Shown here one piece after another: positions 54,432 to 64,000 of a stretch of 64,000 nt of DNA. The position numbers and the translations under genes are program-made. The notes below the pieces were generated by a model. It ran no database searches. It had not been told where the DNA came from and worked only from the letters and a program-made list of their open reading frames with translations. The DNA comes from Sthenelais limicola (taxonomy: Eukaryota; Annelida; Polychaeta; Phyllodocida; Sigalionidae): positions 29,332,873 through 29,396,872 of the forward strand of contig OW804102.1 in NCBI GenBank assembly GCA_942159475.1. Reading direction: 5' to 3'. The stretch's first letter is position 1; every line of letters starts with the position of its first letter.

Positions 54432-54974
54432 CATGTAAATATATATATATATTGACCATCCCCCGAATGAAGATGAGAACTGGTTATCATATATATAATG
54501 TTGAATATTCAAACTGAAAGCACAATGGCTTGAGCATCCTAAATATTGAAGCCATTGTCCAGACATATCAGACCATCTACCTGTAGTATACCCAAACAAG
54601 CGATTGGTTCACCGCATCGCCTATACCATGTTTCCTTATCACTACGAGCTTGCAGACTGTAAATATTTATAGATATTCTGATCAAATAATGTCAGCCGTC
54701 ACAGACTGGTCTGCCTCTCGAGCCCCTCAGTGATTAGAGAGGTGTAGATGAGGGTTGGGCTGGGCACCAGGCTGCGCTGCATGCAATAACTGTACTTGAG
54801 ACTTGTGTGCTGTGCTATTAGGTAGGCCTAGTGCCGATGTGCCCTGTCTGCGTCAGAAAGGTTGACACTCGTATAACCTTTATAGATCAAGTGCTCCAAG
54901 TTGTGTGCTTAACTGCTCGCGTAATTGCTCTTGGGTTAGTTAGATCATACTGGGTAATTTCATCTGCAGTGGCA
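54432..54974. other. Unassigned sequence
   Basis: An (AT)n patch lies at 54439-54452. No gene or partner was seen. Confidence 0.4.
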
Positions 54975-55441
54975 TCATGGCAGAAATCGGGCTTTTTCGT
55001 GGATATGATTTATTAAAGCACTGATATCATGGTTGGGTTATCTTGGATTTGTTGCATAACACATTCAATTTTACTCGAAAACAAACTATTAACACCTTTT
55101 CTTGACACAAAAGGAGGTGCCTGCCAGCAGATATATATATATATGAAAATATATCATTGCAGAAATCGGGCTTTTTCATAAATATCATTTCCTAGGCAGT
55201 GATATCATGCTTGGGTAATTTTGCATCTGTTCCATAAAACATTCAATTTTCACTTTTCCCCGAAAATAAACTATTAAGACCTTTTTTGACACAATTTAAG
55301 CAGGTGCCTGCCAAGAGAATGATAAATGAAAAGATATCCCAGCAAAAATCGGGCTTTTTCATAAATGTAATTTCCTAGGCACTGATATCATGCTTTGGTA
55401 ATTTTGCATTTTCTTGATACCTTTTCGTGATACAGAAGGAG
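54975..55441 (+). repeat. ~180-bp tandem repeat, 2.6 copies
   Basis: GCAGAAATCGGGCTTTTTC recurs at 54980, 55159 and 55339 (last one GCAAAAATCGGGCTTTTTC). Each is followed by CACTGATATCATG(G/C)TTGGGT-type and ACAAACTATTAA(C/G)ACC-type blocks and AGGTGCCTGCCA. The third copy is truncated. The period is 179-180 bases. This could be the start of a satellite or a local duplication. Confidence 0.85.
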
Positions 55442-56260
55442 GTGGAGAAAACAAACTATGAAGGATTGATCCAAAACATTATTGCCTTTATAAACACAGG
55501 TACACATAAATCAGTAGGGAGGTTCTGCAAGCAACTATATATAAGCGTATCCGTATCTTTTTTTGTTAATTGCGTCGCATATCTATGTATACAAAATCAA
55601 TTGTGAGATCAAACATTTTGCTTGATATGTTACGTTACGTTTTTCCCGCCATGTTTTGCTGAACTTATTTCTTCCCTTTAACATATGTTTGTATATCAGA
55701 GATACGGATACGTTTACGTTTACGTACAGGTTAGACTATATGCACCTCCCTATTGTAGACCTAAGCTCCCATGCACGACCCATTACTATTGGTTCAGTTC
55801 AATTGAATTGGATGTACTTTTTATTTCTTTATTTCTTTTCGAAATTACCACGATTGCCCAAACCTATAATTCATTAATCTGCTTCATTAATTATCATTCA
55901 ACTTTACCTACATGTATTTCCTAATTTTTACAACTAGATACTGGGGATGAATTGCTCTTAGATTTAAGTTCCTATATATTAATCAATACAGCTCCTACAA
56001 GAAGAAAAACATATTGATATGATTATATGAAAATGTCTAATGAACCTCCTTTGTGCTAACGATTAGGTGCCATTACCTGCCTGTATCAAGTACCACCCTA
56101 TTAATTAGACACGCAGGGTGCCTGATTCTTGTCTTATGAAGTAGCTTCCCCAAAGGCCTGCCGCCGTGAGTATAGCTGTGAGTATCTATAGCGGCCTATG
56201 GCTAAATACAGGTGAAAGAACTGTTGCTGGTTATCAATGGCACGCACCAGTAAAGGCCAT
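55442..56260. other. Unassigned sequence
   Basis: No partner or convincing frame. TACGGATACGTTTACGTTTA near 55703 is a small degenerate repeat. Confidence 0.4.
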
Positions 56261-56391
56261 GATCTACCACAACGTTTTACTATTGATCTTTTCTTTACAT
56301 TATATCTGTGATCTACCACTCCGTTTTACCACTGATCTTTTCTTTACATTCTATCAGTGATCTACCACTGCGTTTTACCATTGATCTTTTC
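56261..56391 (+). repeat. 49-bp tandem repeat, ~2.7 copies
   Basis: GATCTACCAC(A/T) starts units at 56261, 56310 and 56359, each followed by (A/C)GTTTTAC and TGATCTTTTCTTTACAT. A regular 49-base period. Confidence 0.85.
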
Positions 56392-56399
56392 AATTACGA

Positions 56400-56486
56400 T
56401 TGAAATTACGATTTCACATGTGCATGATCGCAAGTGCCAGATTCGCACCAGTTTTTTAATTCACACCTGAGTAGACGGGGCATTAG
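56400..56486 (+). repeat. Repeat end GACGGGGCATTAG, copy 1
   Basis: TTCACATGTGCATGATCGCA with TTCGCACCAG and AGTAGACGGGGCATTAG shares its right end with 57065-57079 (ATAGACGGGGCATTAG). The upstream parts are similar only in general makeup (GCAAATT, TTCGCA). Confidence 0.4.
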
Positions 56487-56776
56487 ATCACATCAAATTA
56501 TAGTGAAATGAAAAGAGAAGTTTTTAGTATGGTGTACTTCCAGCGATTGGGTAAAAAAGTAGATAAATCTTTAACCACAAGGATTTAACATACTTGAGAC
56601 AAGATGTCTGTACATGTCATGTAAAATGATCGCTATGATTTATTGATAATTACTGAAGCTACACTGTCTTGTTCAAACATAATTGCCATCACCTGCGAAT
56701 TTTAGATATTTCAATTTTCACAGGACCTCCTGCGATCAGTCGTAGAGAGTAACAGAAGTCTACAAACTGTTGTGGC

Positions 56777-56935
56777 TAGTCCTACACATATGCAAATGCT
56801 TGCAGAAGTATGTGCGATTTCATTTGAAATCGCATGAACTGGGATTTTTCACCTGCGATCTGGATTTTTTCACCTACGATCTGGCACACCATGAAATCGC
56901 ACATACGTTTGCACGTGTGTAGGGCAATTTTTGCA
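56777..56935. repeat. Foldback with GTGCGATTTCAT arms
   Basis: CCTACACATATGCAAATGCT with GAAGTATGTGCGATTTCAT at the left pairs with ATGAAATCGCACATACGTTT with GCACGTGTGTAGG at the right. The loop holds a doubled TTTTCACCT(G/A)CGATCTGG. Confidence 0.75.
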
Positions 56936-56959
56936 TCTCTGATTAGATGTAGGACTATG

Positions 56960-57079
56960 TGAGTCATTGCATTTCCCAACGCAGGTGCGATTTAGTTAAA
57001 AAATTGTATGCAAATTCATTCAAACTTGCACAAGGGCCAATTTGCATGCCAATTCGCAGCTATATAGACGGGGCATTAG
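56960..57079 (+). repeat. Repeat end GACGGGGCATTAG, copy 2
   Basis: AACGCAGGTGCGATTTAG, AATTGTATGCAAATTCATTC, AATTCGCAGCTATATAGACG and GGGCATTAG. It shares its terminus with copy 1. Confidence 0.4.
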
Positions 57080-58404
57080 CAGTGCCCCTAGTGACACCAG
57101 TAGAGCCTAAAAAAAATCATGAAAGAAAAAGATGCCATATTGAACGAAAGTTGTAGGATAATTATGTAAGAGATTGTAAAGGGACCGCAGATGTCATCGA
57201 CGATAACGGTTATTATACCCATACAATATAGTCTTCAATTAATTGTAAAGACATGTGGACCTGAAAACCTCCAAGATGCGGAGAATATCCCCCTTATTTA
57301 TATTAGCAATAACGCATTATCAATCAATCAATCGATCAATCAAGTAAGATTGAAAAATATATACATATAGATGCTTTGAGCCACAGAGCTTGTACACACA
57401 CAGAAACGCCTTCCGTAAACAGCATGAATATTCAATATGTACATTAATAATGACAGTAATATATGGCACTATACATACTACTGATTACTTTCGAAGTCCC
57501 CTTTAATCAATTTAATTTAAGAGATTGTATATTAATAAAGTTGAAAGAACAATACAATACTTAACATTTGAAGGAAGGCCTAGCTATTTTAATTCGCCCA
57601 AGATCTATAGATGCTGCTGTTCAAGCGTATAGATGCTGAGATAATTAGTATACATATCACATCTTATATTTCAATAACGAGAGATGAGATAAATATATAA
57701 ACATACTGTAGACATGATTACCCTCGTTATTATCAATTCCCCCTTCATTATAAATATTTAGTAGGTTTTAAACTGCATTAGAATATTCACAATATCTAGT
57801 TTTTCTACTGATAGATCTGCCGTTATGATATACATGTACATCGTTATACATACGAAGCCAATCTGAGCCAGCAAAACAACATTTGCTACTTCACAAAAGT
57901 CATGCTCGATAGGGGGTTTGGATTTGCAACTGCACTTGAATTGAGTTCAGGAATATCAGATAGTAGGTAGCTAGTATGATAAGACTATATTCAGAACATC
58001 AAAATATTTCTACTAATCAAACCCTTTATTTTCATAGATATTATTTATCTCTCTTTTACTCTATTATTATTTATCTTTCTTTTACTGATATTAAATCTTT
58101 GTTATCTTCCCTTAATTTTCCAAGCTCCTTTCACACTACTAACCTACTATTGTGAAGCCTTATCTAATTAACATAGTGTATGGTAGGTCTCTTGGCAAGA
58201 GCTACACTTATCGAAATGCAACAATGAAGCAATGACATGTATTAAGTCACTGCCACATTGAACGGTACTCATAGCAAACGGCCCGATGGAGGGTTCAAAC
58301 CGACCCATATATATATATACGTCATAAAAATGGACAAACTCTGAATGGACCATTTAAATCATACCCTTATTTTGTATGGTAATCAGCTCTTTTTAGAACA
58401 TTGA
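57080..58404. other. Long AT-rich unassigned stretch
   Basis: Contains an (AATC)n microsatellite at 57319-57344 (ATCAATCAATCGATCAATCA), a doubled TTATTTATCT(C/T)TCTTTTACT at 58041-58088 and ATATATATATAC at 58307. No gene seen. Confidence 0.5.
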
Positions 58405-58665
58405 GCTGTGATTCCACTACACCGCTCTTTAGGTCGGCTCATGGTTTGCTTTGGGTTTTTTCTGGAGAACCTAACAAGGGAACATAGAACGAAGCCAGAA
58501 TGGTTTAATGGAACTGCTTAACGTGCTTCATATCTGCTGTTAACATTCAATACTCACGCTTCTTTGTCGCCCTCAGGATGCTGCATGAGAATCTGATGTG
58601 TTTGAGTTCAACAGAGTGATGGGATGTTAATTCAACATCTTTAGCAGTCCAATAGGGCACTGATA
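58405..58665. repeat. Family K repeat, copy 2
   Basis: GTGATTCCACTACACCGCTC, GGTCGGCTCATGG, CTAACAAGGGAACATAGAAC, GCTTAACGTGCTTC, TAACATTCAATACTCACGCT and AGCAGTCCAATAGGGCACTG parallel 11525-11775 in the same orientation. Confidence 0.5.
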
Positions 58666-58944
58666 GCAAACCTTTTAGTTGCTATTAATTTCATGCTTTA
58701 AGAAGTGAACCAGTAGAATCGCTCTGCGCTCTTATTGCACTCCAATTATATGATAAAGTGATATGCTTATATGAAGAGCAAATGGAAAGCACATTATGTA
58801 GAAGCAAACTATAGTGAATCATAAACACAGATACAAACGACCCAGTGGAATCCCAGCTTAGACTCGGTGTCCACGGGCGAGCCCAGTAGACTATTGGATT
58901 TGCCCCAATTTTCCATTTTACGGAGTCATATAAAACACATGGAT

Positions 58945-59246
58945 ATTTACATAAGATCATTGTTCAATATTACATGCTGAATGTAACAGGTGAGTGAGTG
59001 AGATTGGTTGCTTTAGGCCCTTATCAACACATTAATATGGTTATATCAAGGGCGGGAGAGCTGAGAGGGAGTGAGTGAGTGAGATTGGTTGCTTTACGCC
59101 CTTATCAACACATTAAATATGGTTATATCAAGGGCGGGAGAGCTGAGAGGAGGGCAGTTTATGATCATACTCAACATCTTTAATCATTAAATAATTGCAT
59201 GTGAATCACGATTCAAGATGGCGGACATGCAAATCCCCCTATTGAG
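58945..59246 (+). mobile_element. Family C element, copy 6, interrupted
   Basis: The left portion is TTCAATATTACATGCTGAAT with GTAACAG. The right portion is AATTGCATGTGAATCACGAT, then TCAAGATGGCGGACATGCAA and ATCCCCCTATT. In between sit two family F copies (58990-59170). The left end is missing. The right end holds the octamer ATGCAAAT (59227-59234). Confidence 0.7.
58990..59170 (+). mobile_element. Two tandem family F copies inside a family C element
   Basis: GTGAGTGAGTGAGATTGGTT starts at 58990 and again at 59071. Both run through CTTATCAACACATTA, GGTTATATCAAGGGCGGGAG and AGCTGAGAGG. The second continues to GGCAGTTTATGATCATAC. The 81-bp spacing with head-to-tail order suggests a tandem duplication after insertion. 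Confidence 0.75.
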
Positions 59247-59894
59247 CAGTCGAGCCACTCCTGAGCCCATAATCAACTCCTGATCAGGTGCAGGCATGCA
59301 CACTCTAGCCTATAATTCCATCTTAATGTAGATTAAGGGGACGACAACGCTCTCATAATAAGTCTCATCCTCTCTAATGATGCCTAATTCCTGTCATCAG
59401 TTAATGTTAAAGACATTAAATCTCACAGTTCTTGCTCGTTATTATATCATAGTTTCTGACAATAGTGATGGCGAATAGAATATGGCTCATTTCATAGCAT
59501 ATTTACGCGTTTGGATAGTCCTAACAAAGTTCTGGATAAAAGACGAATTCGTGGGTGGAATTTTGAATCAAGTAAATAACTGTCTGTTGAGAGAGGTTGG
59601 GGGAATCAATAATGCTTAGTAATAAATATAAAAAACGGGGAGGCCTTTTAATTTTATTTTTAACTGATTTTTATTCAGGTTCCGAACTAGGCATATGCTA
59701 GTGGAAATAAAGAATATGGCTCAGGCTAACCCGGTATTCCACCATACCCTGAGTTGTCGCAACTCTCTGGTTGGGAAAACGGAATGCAGAAACAGGAGGC
59801 GGTCATGGAAATCAATGTCAAACTCACACATCAAAGGGTCACTAGTACGAAGGCAGATGTCAAGGTCTATATCAAGGCACAGGAGAATGTTTAC
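59247..59894. other. Unassigned sequence
   Basis: An 88-codon Arg/Ser-rich frame begins at 59695, after an acceptor-like TTTTTATTCAG at 59669. It is unrecognised and runs into the family H repeat, so I do not call it. Confidence 0.3.
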
Positions 59895-60295
59895 AGGTCA
59901 AAAGCATGAAGCTGCATTCTCAGCGATTACAACAAACATTTTACCAGATTTACTTATATAAGGATTTACAGCACTGGATTTATCCATGTTCTGCTGCTCT
60001 TACATGTAAATCTAGAATTTGAATTTGAATCGACCGCGAGAAAATGGCCGCCCGTGAGCGATGATAGGGAAGATTTGAGTGGTCCTCCAAATTCAGATGA
60101 GGACGTTTTAAGAAGCACTGCCGCAAAAACAAGTGGAGAAAAAGTCAACTGACTTAGATGGAGTGGAAAAGAATAGAACACAAAGTAGAAAAAGCTCAGT
60201 TCGTGACCAATGAATATTTTTGCAAAAACGTGTTTATTGCTGAAGACTCACATGACTAATTCTTGGCCAATGTTAGCTGAGAGTAAAGCTTTAAG
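59895..60295 (-). repeat. Family H dispersed repeat, copy 4
   Basis: GCTGCATTCTCAGCGATTAC, GTTCTGCTGCTCTTACATGT, CGTGAGCGATGATAGGGAAG, GAGTGGTCCTCCAAATTCAG, TAGATGGAGTGGAAAAGAAT and GAGAGTAAAGCTTTAA. A single equivalent of the 69-bp unit that is repeated at 13.6 kb. Confidence 0.65.
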
Positions 60296-61411
60296 CCACC
60301 TAGGCCAGTGTATCAAAGAAACTCCCCACTAACAGATACCTAAACCAGAAGAACCTAAAATACTTAAACCAGAAGATATCTGTTCAGGTCATAATAAGAT
60401 ATAATAAGTGTGTTCCTCTTCTGTGTTGCACAAGAGGCAACACCCACAAGTGAAAAACAGAAAAGCAATATACACTTATGTCTAATGTCTTAATGTGTAA
60501 TCAAATGTAATGTAGAGTTTACTCCGGTTAGTACATTTGAAGAGTGGTTTGGTTTGAATGATGGTATGCAATTTTACGTAATGTGTCATGAAACATGTAC
60601 ACGTATAACATAGTTTATGATCTGTGAAACTTGTTATCCCTTGTTATAAGCTTTATACAAAAACGGGGACATTTGATGTGCATGGGTGTAGAGGTACATA
60701 CATATGTTGTTGTAGTTGTTAGTTGTTAGTTAAAAGTAACGTTGAATCATTAGATACAATCTTATTTCCATATGAATGCGCTAGTGAATAAATGAATAAT
60801 AATATCAAAACCTATCGTGTAAGCATCCCTCTGTTCCTAATGCTAATACACAAATACTGTGCATGGTCTCAGTGTTAAAGTTTTGATATTTCTTCTTTTT
60901 ATTCATTAGAGGCCAGCGTTTTCAAGCGTTACATGTAATAGAAACGATACCATAACCATGTAATAATCAAAATTAGTTATCTCATTAAAATTAGAAATAA
61001 TACACTTACAAACGTACTATCAATGATCATCGACGACCAATACGTCCAATATTATATATAATATTATATTATTATATCATAACACCCACCTATATTCCAT
61101 TGCATGCACTCTCCCCATCCGAGAAAGAGGTTTCATATCCTACTCTTAATTAACCTTAAAACTGTTTACCTTCGACAGAAGCGAAAAGTAAGCTTTGATC
61201 TATGAAAGATGTGTGATTACATTCCTTGTCAAGTGGTTTTATATAAAGCACCCTAAACGTGCAGTCACTTTCCCAGCACACTTTACGTGAGACATAACAG
61301 CTTGGAACATGAAATTGCATCTGTTAGAGGCTGTCACACTACCTTAGTACCTCGTCACTGCATTAAGTTGTGCATGTGAGAATGTTCATTGTGAAAAGCA
61401 CAGTTTCAGAA
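60296..61411. other. AT-rich unassigned stretch
   Basis: No partner repeats. (AT)-rich ATTATATATAATATTATATT at 61051. It is the flank into which the LTR element inserted. Confidence 0.45.
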
Positions 61412-61416
61412 GATAG

Positions 61417-61880
61417 TGTAGTGTTCTTCCAACACAATCCAGGTTCGGACTTAGCAAAGAACAACCAGAACACAAGCTTAACTTCATTCTTGGTTTATTC
61501 ACACAACCCTCCACCGGCCTCTTGCCTGAAACTAGGCTCAGAGGGCTCCTAGGTAGTTTAGCTCCCTAAGAGTTCATGGTGTTTAATGGAAACATACAGC
61601 ATACATAGACAATGATATGATGAAATAGTACATGTTGAGGGATGAAGCATAAATCACAGACACTTATACACATATTGAGACATTATGGTAAATAGTATTG
61701 AACTCCATACCTAATCCTTGATAGGTAATAGTTACATTGATCATGTAGATTGATGAGATATAAAAGCAATGGCTTTAGCAGTACTACAAACAGTAGTGAC
61801 CTCTGTTGTTATTCAGCAGAACTAATCAACAGTACCAAATATAAGATACAATGACACCTAGAGTATTGAATATCACTACA
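61417..61880 (-). mobile_element. 3' LTR of a retrotransposon
   Basis: On the minus strand it starts TGTAGTGATATTCAATACTC (61880) and ends GAAGAACACTACA (61417). TGTAGTG and CACTACA are perfect terminal inverted repeats with the canonical TG...CA. A poly(A) signal (GTGAATAAACC) lies in its 3' third, and CTTTTATATCTC could serve as a TATA region. A purine tract abuts its start (61881-61900), which sets the orientation. Bases 61412-61416 (GATAG) just outside would be one half of a 5-bp target duplication. The matching half should lie beyond the right window edge. Confidence 0.8.
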
Positions 61881-61900
61881 ATACTCCCCCTCTTTTTTAA
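61881..61900 (-). other. Polypurine tract of the LTR element
   Basis: Minus-strand TTAAAAAAGAGGGGGAGTAT ends exactly at the TG of the LTR. This is the expected position of the plus-strand primer for reverse transcription, and it identifies 61417-61880 as the 3' LTR. Confidence 0.8.
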
Positions 61901-63475
61901 AGATTTTACATCCAAATTGAAAAATCATTTAAGGGATAACACCCAAACAGTAAGTAGCCATACTTAGAATAAAATTCACCACTTTCCTGAATAAAAAGAG
62001 AATTAGCAGTGCAAACCTGGTTCAGCATGAATGATATAATGTAAGTTGACAAGCAGGAGCATTTCTGTGTCCTCTCTACATACAAAACAATTTCAGGTTG
62101 CAACATCTCTAATGAAATAGGCTGAAAGTGGAGACAAAATGTGATCCAACTCTTGGAGAAACAATTTAAAGTATGAGGATTAGCCTTCTGCCAACCGCAA
62201 CATGTATCACAAGAGTAAGTAATAGGTAAATAACGTCTACTCAACACTATTCTGGAACACATTTGTTGGAGAAAAATTTTCTCAAGTCTGTGGGCAGTCC
62301 ATTATCATTGTATCAGCATCATGACATAGTCGGAGTCCATTAATTGGTGTCCATGGCATCAGGTCATCAGGTCCTGGTGATCCAAAGTGGAGGTGACTGG
62401 AACATCCAGGTAGGTGTGGGCATGGGATTCCTCATCATGACTGGCATCCGCTCCTGACATCATGGACATCCTGGTACATCATGGGCATCCCCGAAATGGC
62501 AGACATCATAGTGGCTTGGATCTTTGAAATCCCTCGCTCACTACTTCTTTGACTTGTTAGTCCAAGTTCTACTTGTCCACAGAAGGTCAGCTAGACATCT
62601 TCTTGGACTTTTTCTTGGAGGCTTGACATCACTCACTATTTCTTGGATTTGTTAATCCAAGTTCTACTTGTCTACAGAAGGTCAGCTAGACATCTTCTTG
62701 GACTTTTCTTGGAGGCTTGACCTCACTCACTACTTTCCCTCAGACTTGGGTAGTCCACGGTCTCTTTCCACGGTTGTCATGTCCAAAGACAGACAGTACC
62801 CATCCCTCAAGCAATTTTGCAGCTCAGCCTCAGACTGGAGTAGACAGATTCCTCATCAGACTCAGATAGTCTGAAGCCCAGCTCCTTCTGCTTTTCTTTG
62901 AGTGAATATTTCAGAGTTTCAGCAACATTTCAAGCAAGCTAATTGGCCATATCAACCTACTTTCAACATTTCTGTTCCGTAAAAGTCAGCACTCACTGGA
63001 GGTAATCTGGTTAACATGGTTCACCTCACTGCTGCAAGGTACCATCAACAGAGCACCTTCCCGCTCTCTCTTAACCAGGTACTACCCATGTCTCCTACAG
63101 CGCAGACCATGTTTTAGCATGGTTGGCTGTGCTGGTCCTCTGTTGAGACATCACAGAGCAATTTATCCTAGATTTCTTCGATTATCCAGCCAAGTTTGAA
63201 GCAACACTCTATTTACCATCAATAGATTGTGGCCGTACAGCAAGTTCCGAGTCACTATCACTCGCAGGGCAAGCTTGGGCACAAGCGACACTTAGCGTTC
63301 AAATCAAATACTTTCCAGAATCCAGGGTCTCCCAGTCATATAGAAGTAAATCTATATGTCATGCAGGGACAGAGCAACTGAATTCGGCATGTCACTCGTC
63401 TGACTTCTCGTTGTGTACTTTTAAGTGAGAAAGAAATCAGTTCAGAAATTTCTCTCTCTTCGTACCATTTCAATC
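61901..63475 (-). mobile_element. Internal 3' region of the LTR element, no clear gene
   Basis: Between the purine tract and the degenerate basic coding stretch. It holds a 118-codon minus-strand frame (61906-62262) with several Cys residues that I do not recognise. CATCATGG(G/A)CATCC-type short repeats lie at 62423-62500. A two-copy ~95-bp tandem duplication lies at 62534-62722 (TCCAAGTTCTACTTGTCCAC, AGAAGGTCAGCTAGACATCT, TCTTGGACTT). The base composition is richer in C and G than most of the window. No reverse transcriptase or integrase motif falls inside the window. Confidence 0.5.
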
Positions 63476-63925
63476 TTTATGTAACTGAACTGGAGCTCTC
63501 TGTGTACATTGAGCTCTTACCAGGCTAGGGGAAGATGAATCTGATGGCTTTGGAGCAATTCCTTGGCCTTCTTGATCTTCTCTTAGGTTGCACTGGAGGC
63601 ATGGAAACATCCAAGCTGGTTGTTTCCTTGGCCGACCAGGCTTCCTATTCAACAGTACAAGGGGGCGCCACTGGCAAAATGGATGTATCCATCTTAGTCT
63701 TTGGCCTCCCGCACTTCCTCCCATGGACTGTCACCACTTTAGTCTTATCTGCTATAGATAAAACCTTCCTGGGCCTGTCTGGCCTAGGCTTAGTGGTGGT
63801 GGGTCCTGGATCAGCTAAGGAAACCGCAGATTTATCAACAGATTTCCCTTGTCAACCCCCTCGCCTCCTTCGAGGTCTCTGCTTATTCCAAGAAGTTTGA
63901 GAAAGATCTACAGCACTTCCTCCCC
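63476..63925 (-). pseudogene. Degenerate basic C-terminal region with AT-hook-like cores
   Basis: In one minus-strand frame the segments RPRRRR, KPRPDRPRKV, RKCGRPKTKM and KRRSRRPRN occur in order, with stops between some of them. RKPGRPRKQPAW is in a neighbouring frame. GRP flanked by Lys/Arg is the AT-hook core. The spread over two frames with stops indicates decay. The position just upstream (minus strand) of the 3' untranslated part of the LTR element suggests the C-terminus of its polyprotein or an added ORF (inference). The plus-strand 121-codon frame here is its shadow. Confidence 0.4.
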
Positions 63926-64000
63926 CTCATTTCCATTCGGACAATCTGGGGTCTGCCTGTAGTGATCTTTCCCTTCTCGGACCTCATGGGACATTCCTTC

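Noticed and set aside
59695..59961. 88-codon Arg/Ser-rich plus-strand frame with an upstream acceptor-like TTTTTATTCAG
   Set aside because: No recognisable domain, and the frame runs into a dispersed repeat. The acceptor match alone is weak in T-rich DNA.
63535..63900. 121-codon plus-strand frame, Leu/Val-rich
   Set aside because: It is antisense to the degenerate basic coding region of the LTR element, whose direction is fixed by the LTR and polypurine tract.

Overview
The window is nuclear DNA of an animal with a large, repeat-rich genome. It is AT-rich, has no operon-like gene packing, and its open frames are short and scattered. It carries many copies of short terminal-inverted-repeat elements, foldback elements, minisatellites and microsatellites. 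A short interspersed repeat that opens with GTGAGTGAGATTGG followed by a TTTACGCCC-type core recalls repeats common in gastropod genomes. A marine invertebrate, perhaps a mollusc, is therefore my guess from repeat style only. I found no complete protein-coding gene, rRNA, tRNA gene or CRISPR array.

The window is best read as an intergenic or intronic desert filled with small mobile elements. By reading repeated segments against each other I recognise several families. Family A is ~365-405 bp (ends TGTGATGTGTTACAG), with copies near 0.3, 15.5, 22.0, 31.7, 42.5 and 44.4 kb. Family B is ~237 bp (ends GGGTCAGATTTTCAGAAAA), with copies near 0.9, 5.7, 6.3, 7.4, 16.4, 22.8, 25.9, 26.7 and 54.2 kb. 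Family C is ~340 bp (ends TAATAGGGGATTTGCATG), near 8.0, 19.0, 25.1, 30.7, 52.0 and 59.0 kb. Family D is a ~210 bp palindrome (8.2, 54.0 kb). Family E is a ~113 bp hairpin with a cluster at 39.2-41.0 kb. Family F is SINE-like (5.5, 52.2, 59.0 kb). Family G begins GGGGCCTGTTGCATAA (3.5, 9.5, 12.9, 21.3 kb). Smaller families are H (1.9, 13.5, 50.7, 59.9 kb), I (2.1, 3.9 kb), J (mariner-like ends; 11.3, 51.1 kb), K (11.5, 58.4 kb) and N (14.9, 29.8 kb).

Regional layout: 0-17 kb is a mosaic of these elements with several nested insertions. 18.5-19 kb is an AT-rich array of short palindromes. 20.6-20.9 kb (minus strand) holds a broken SAP-like peptide-coding segment whose 5' flank recurs at 38.1 kb. 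28.0-32.3 kb holds a CCAAT-rich tandem repeat and two ~1 kb foldback elements. 33.0-35.2 kb is a 60-bp minisatellite of about 37 copies. 41.3-50.1 kb contains a recurring ~80-bp module (five copies) that I saw nowhere else in the window. 46.8-47.1 kb is a polypurine tract. 55-57 kb has further tandem repeats and foldbacks.

The last 2.6 kb is the 3' end of a minus-strand LTR retrotransposon: a 464-bp LTR bounded by TGTAGTG/CACTACA, a polypurine tract, and a degenerate internal region with several AT-hook-like GRP cores. The rest of that element would lie beyond the right edge. All boundaries come from reading by eye, so terminal coordinates may be off by a few bases.
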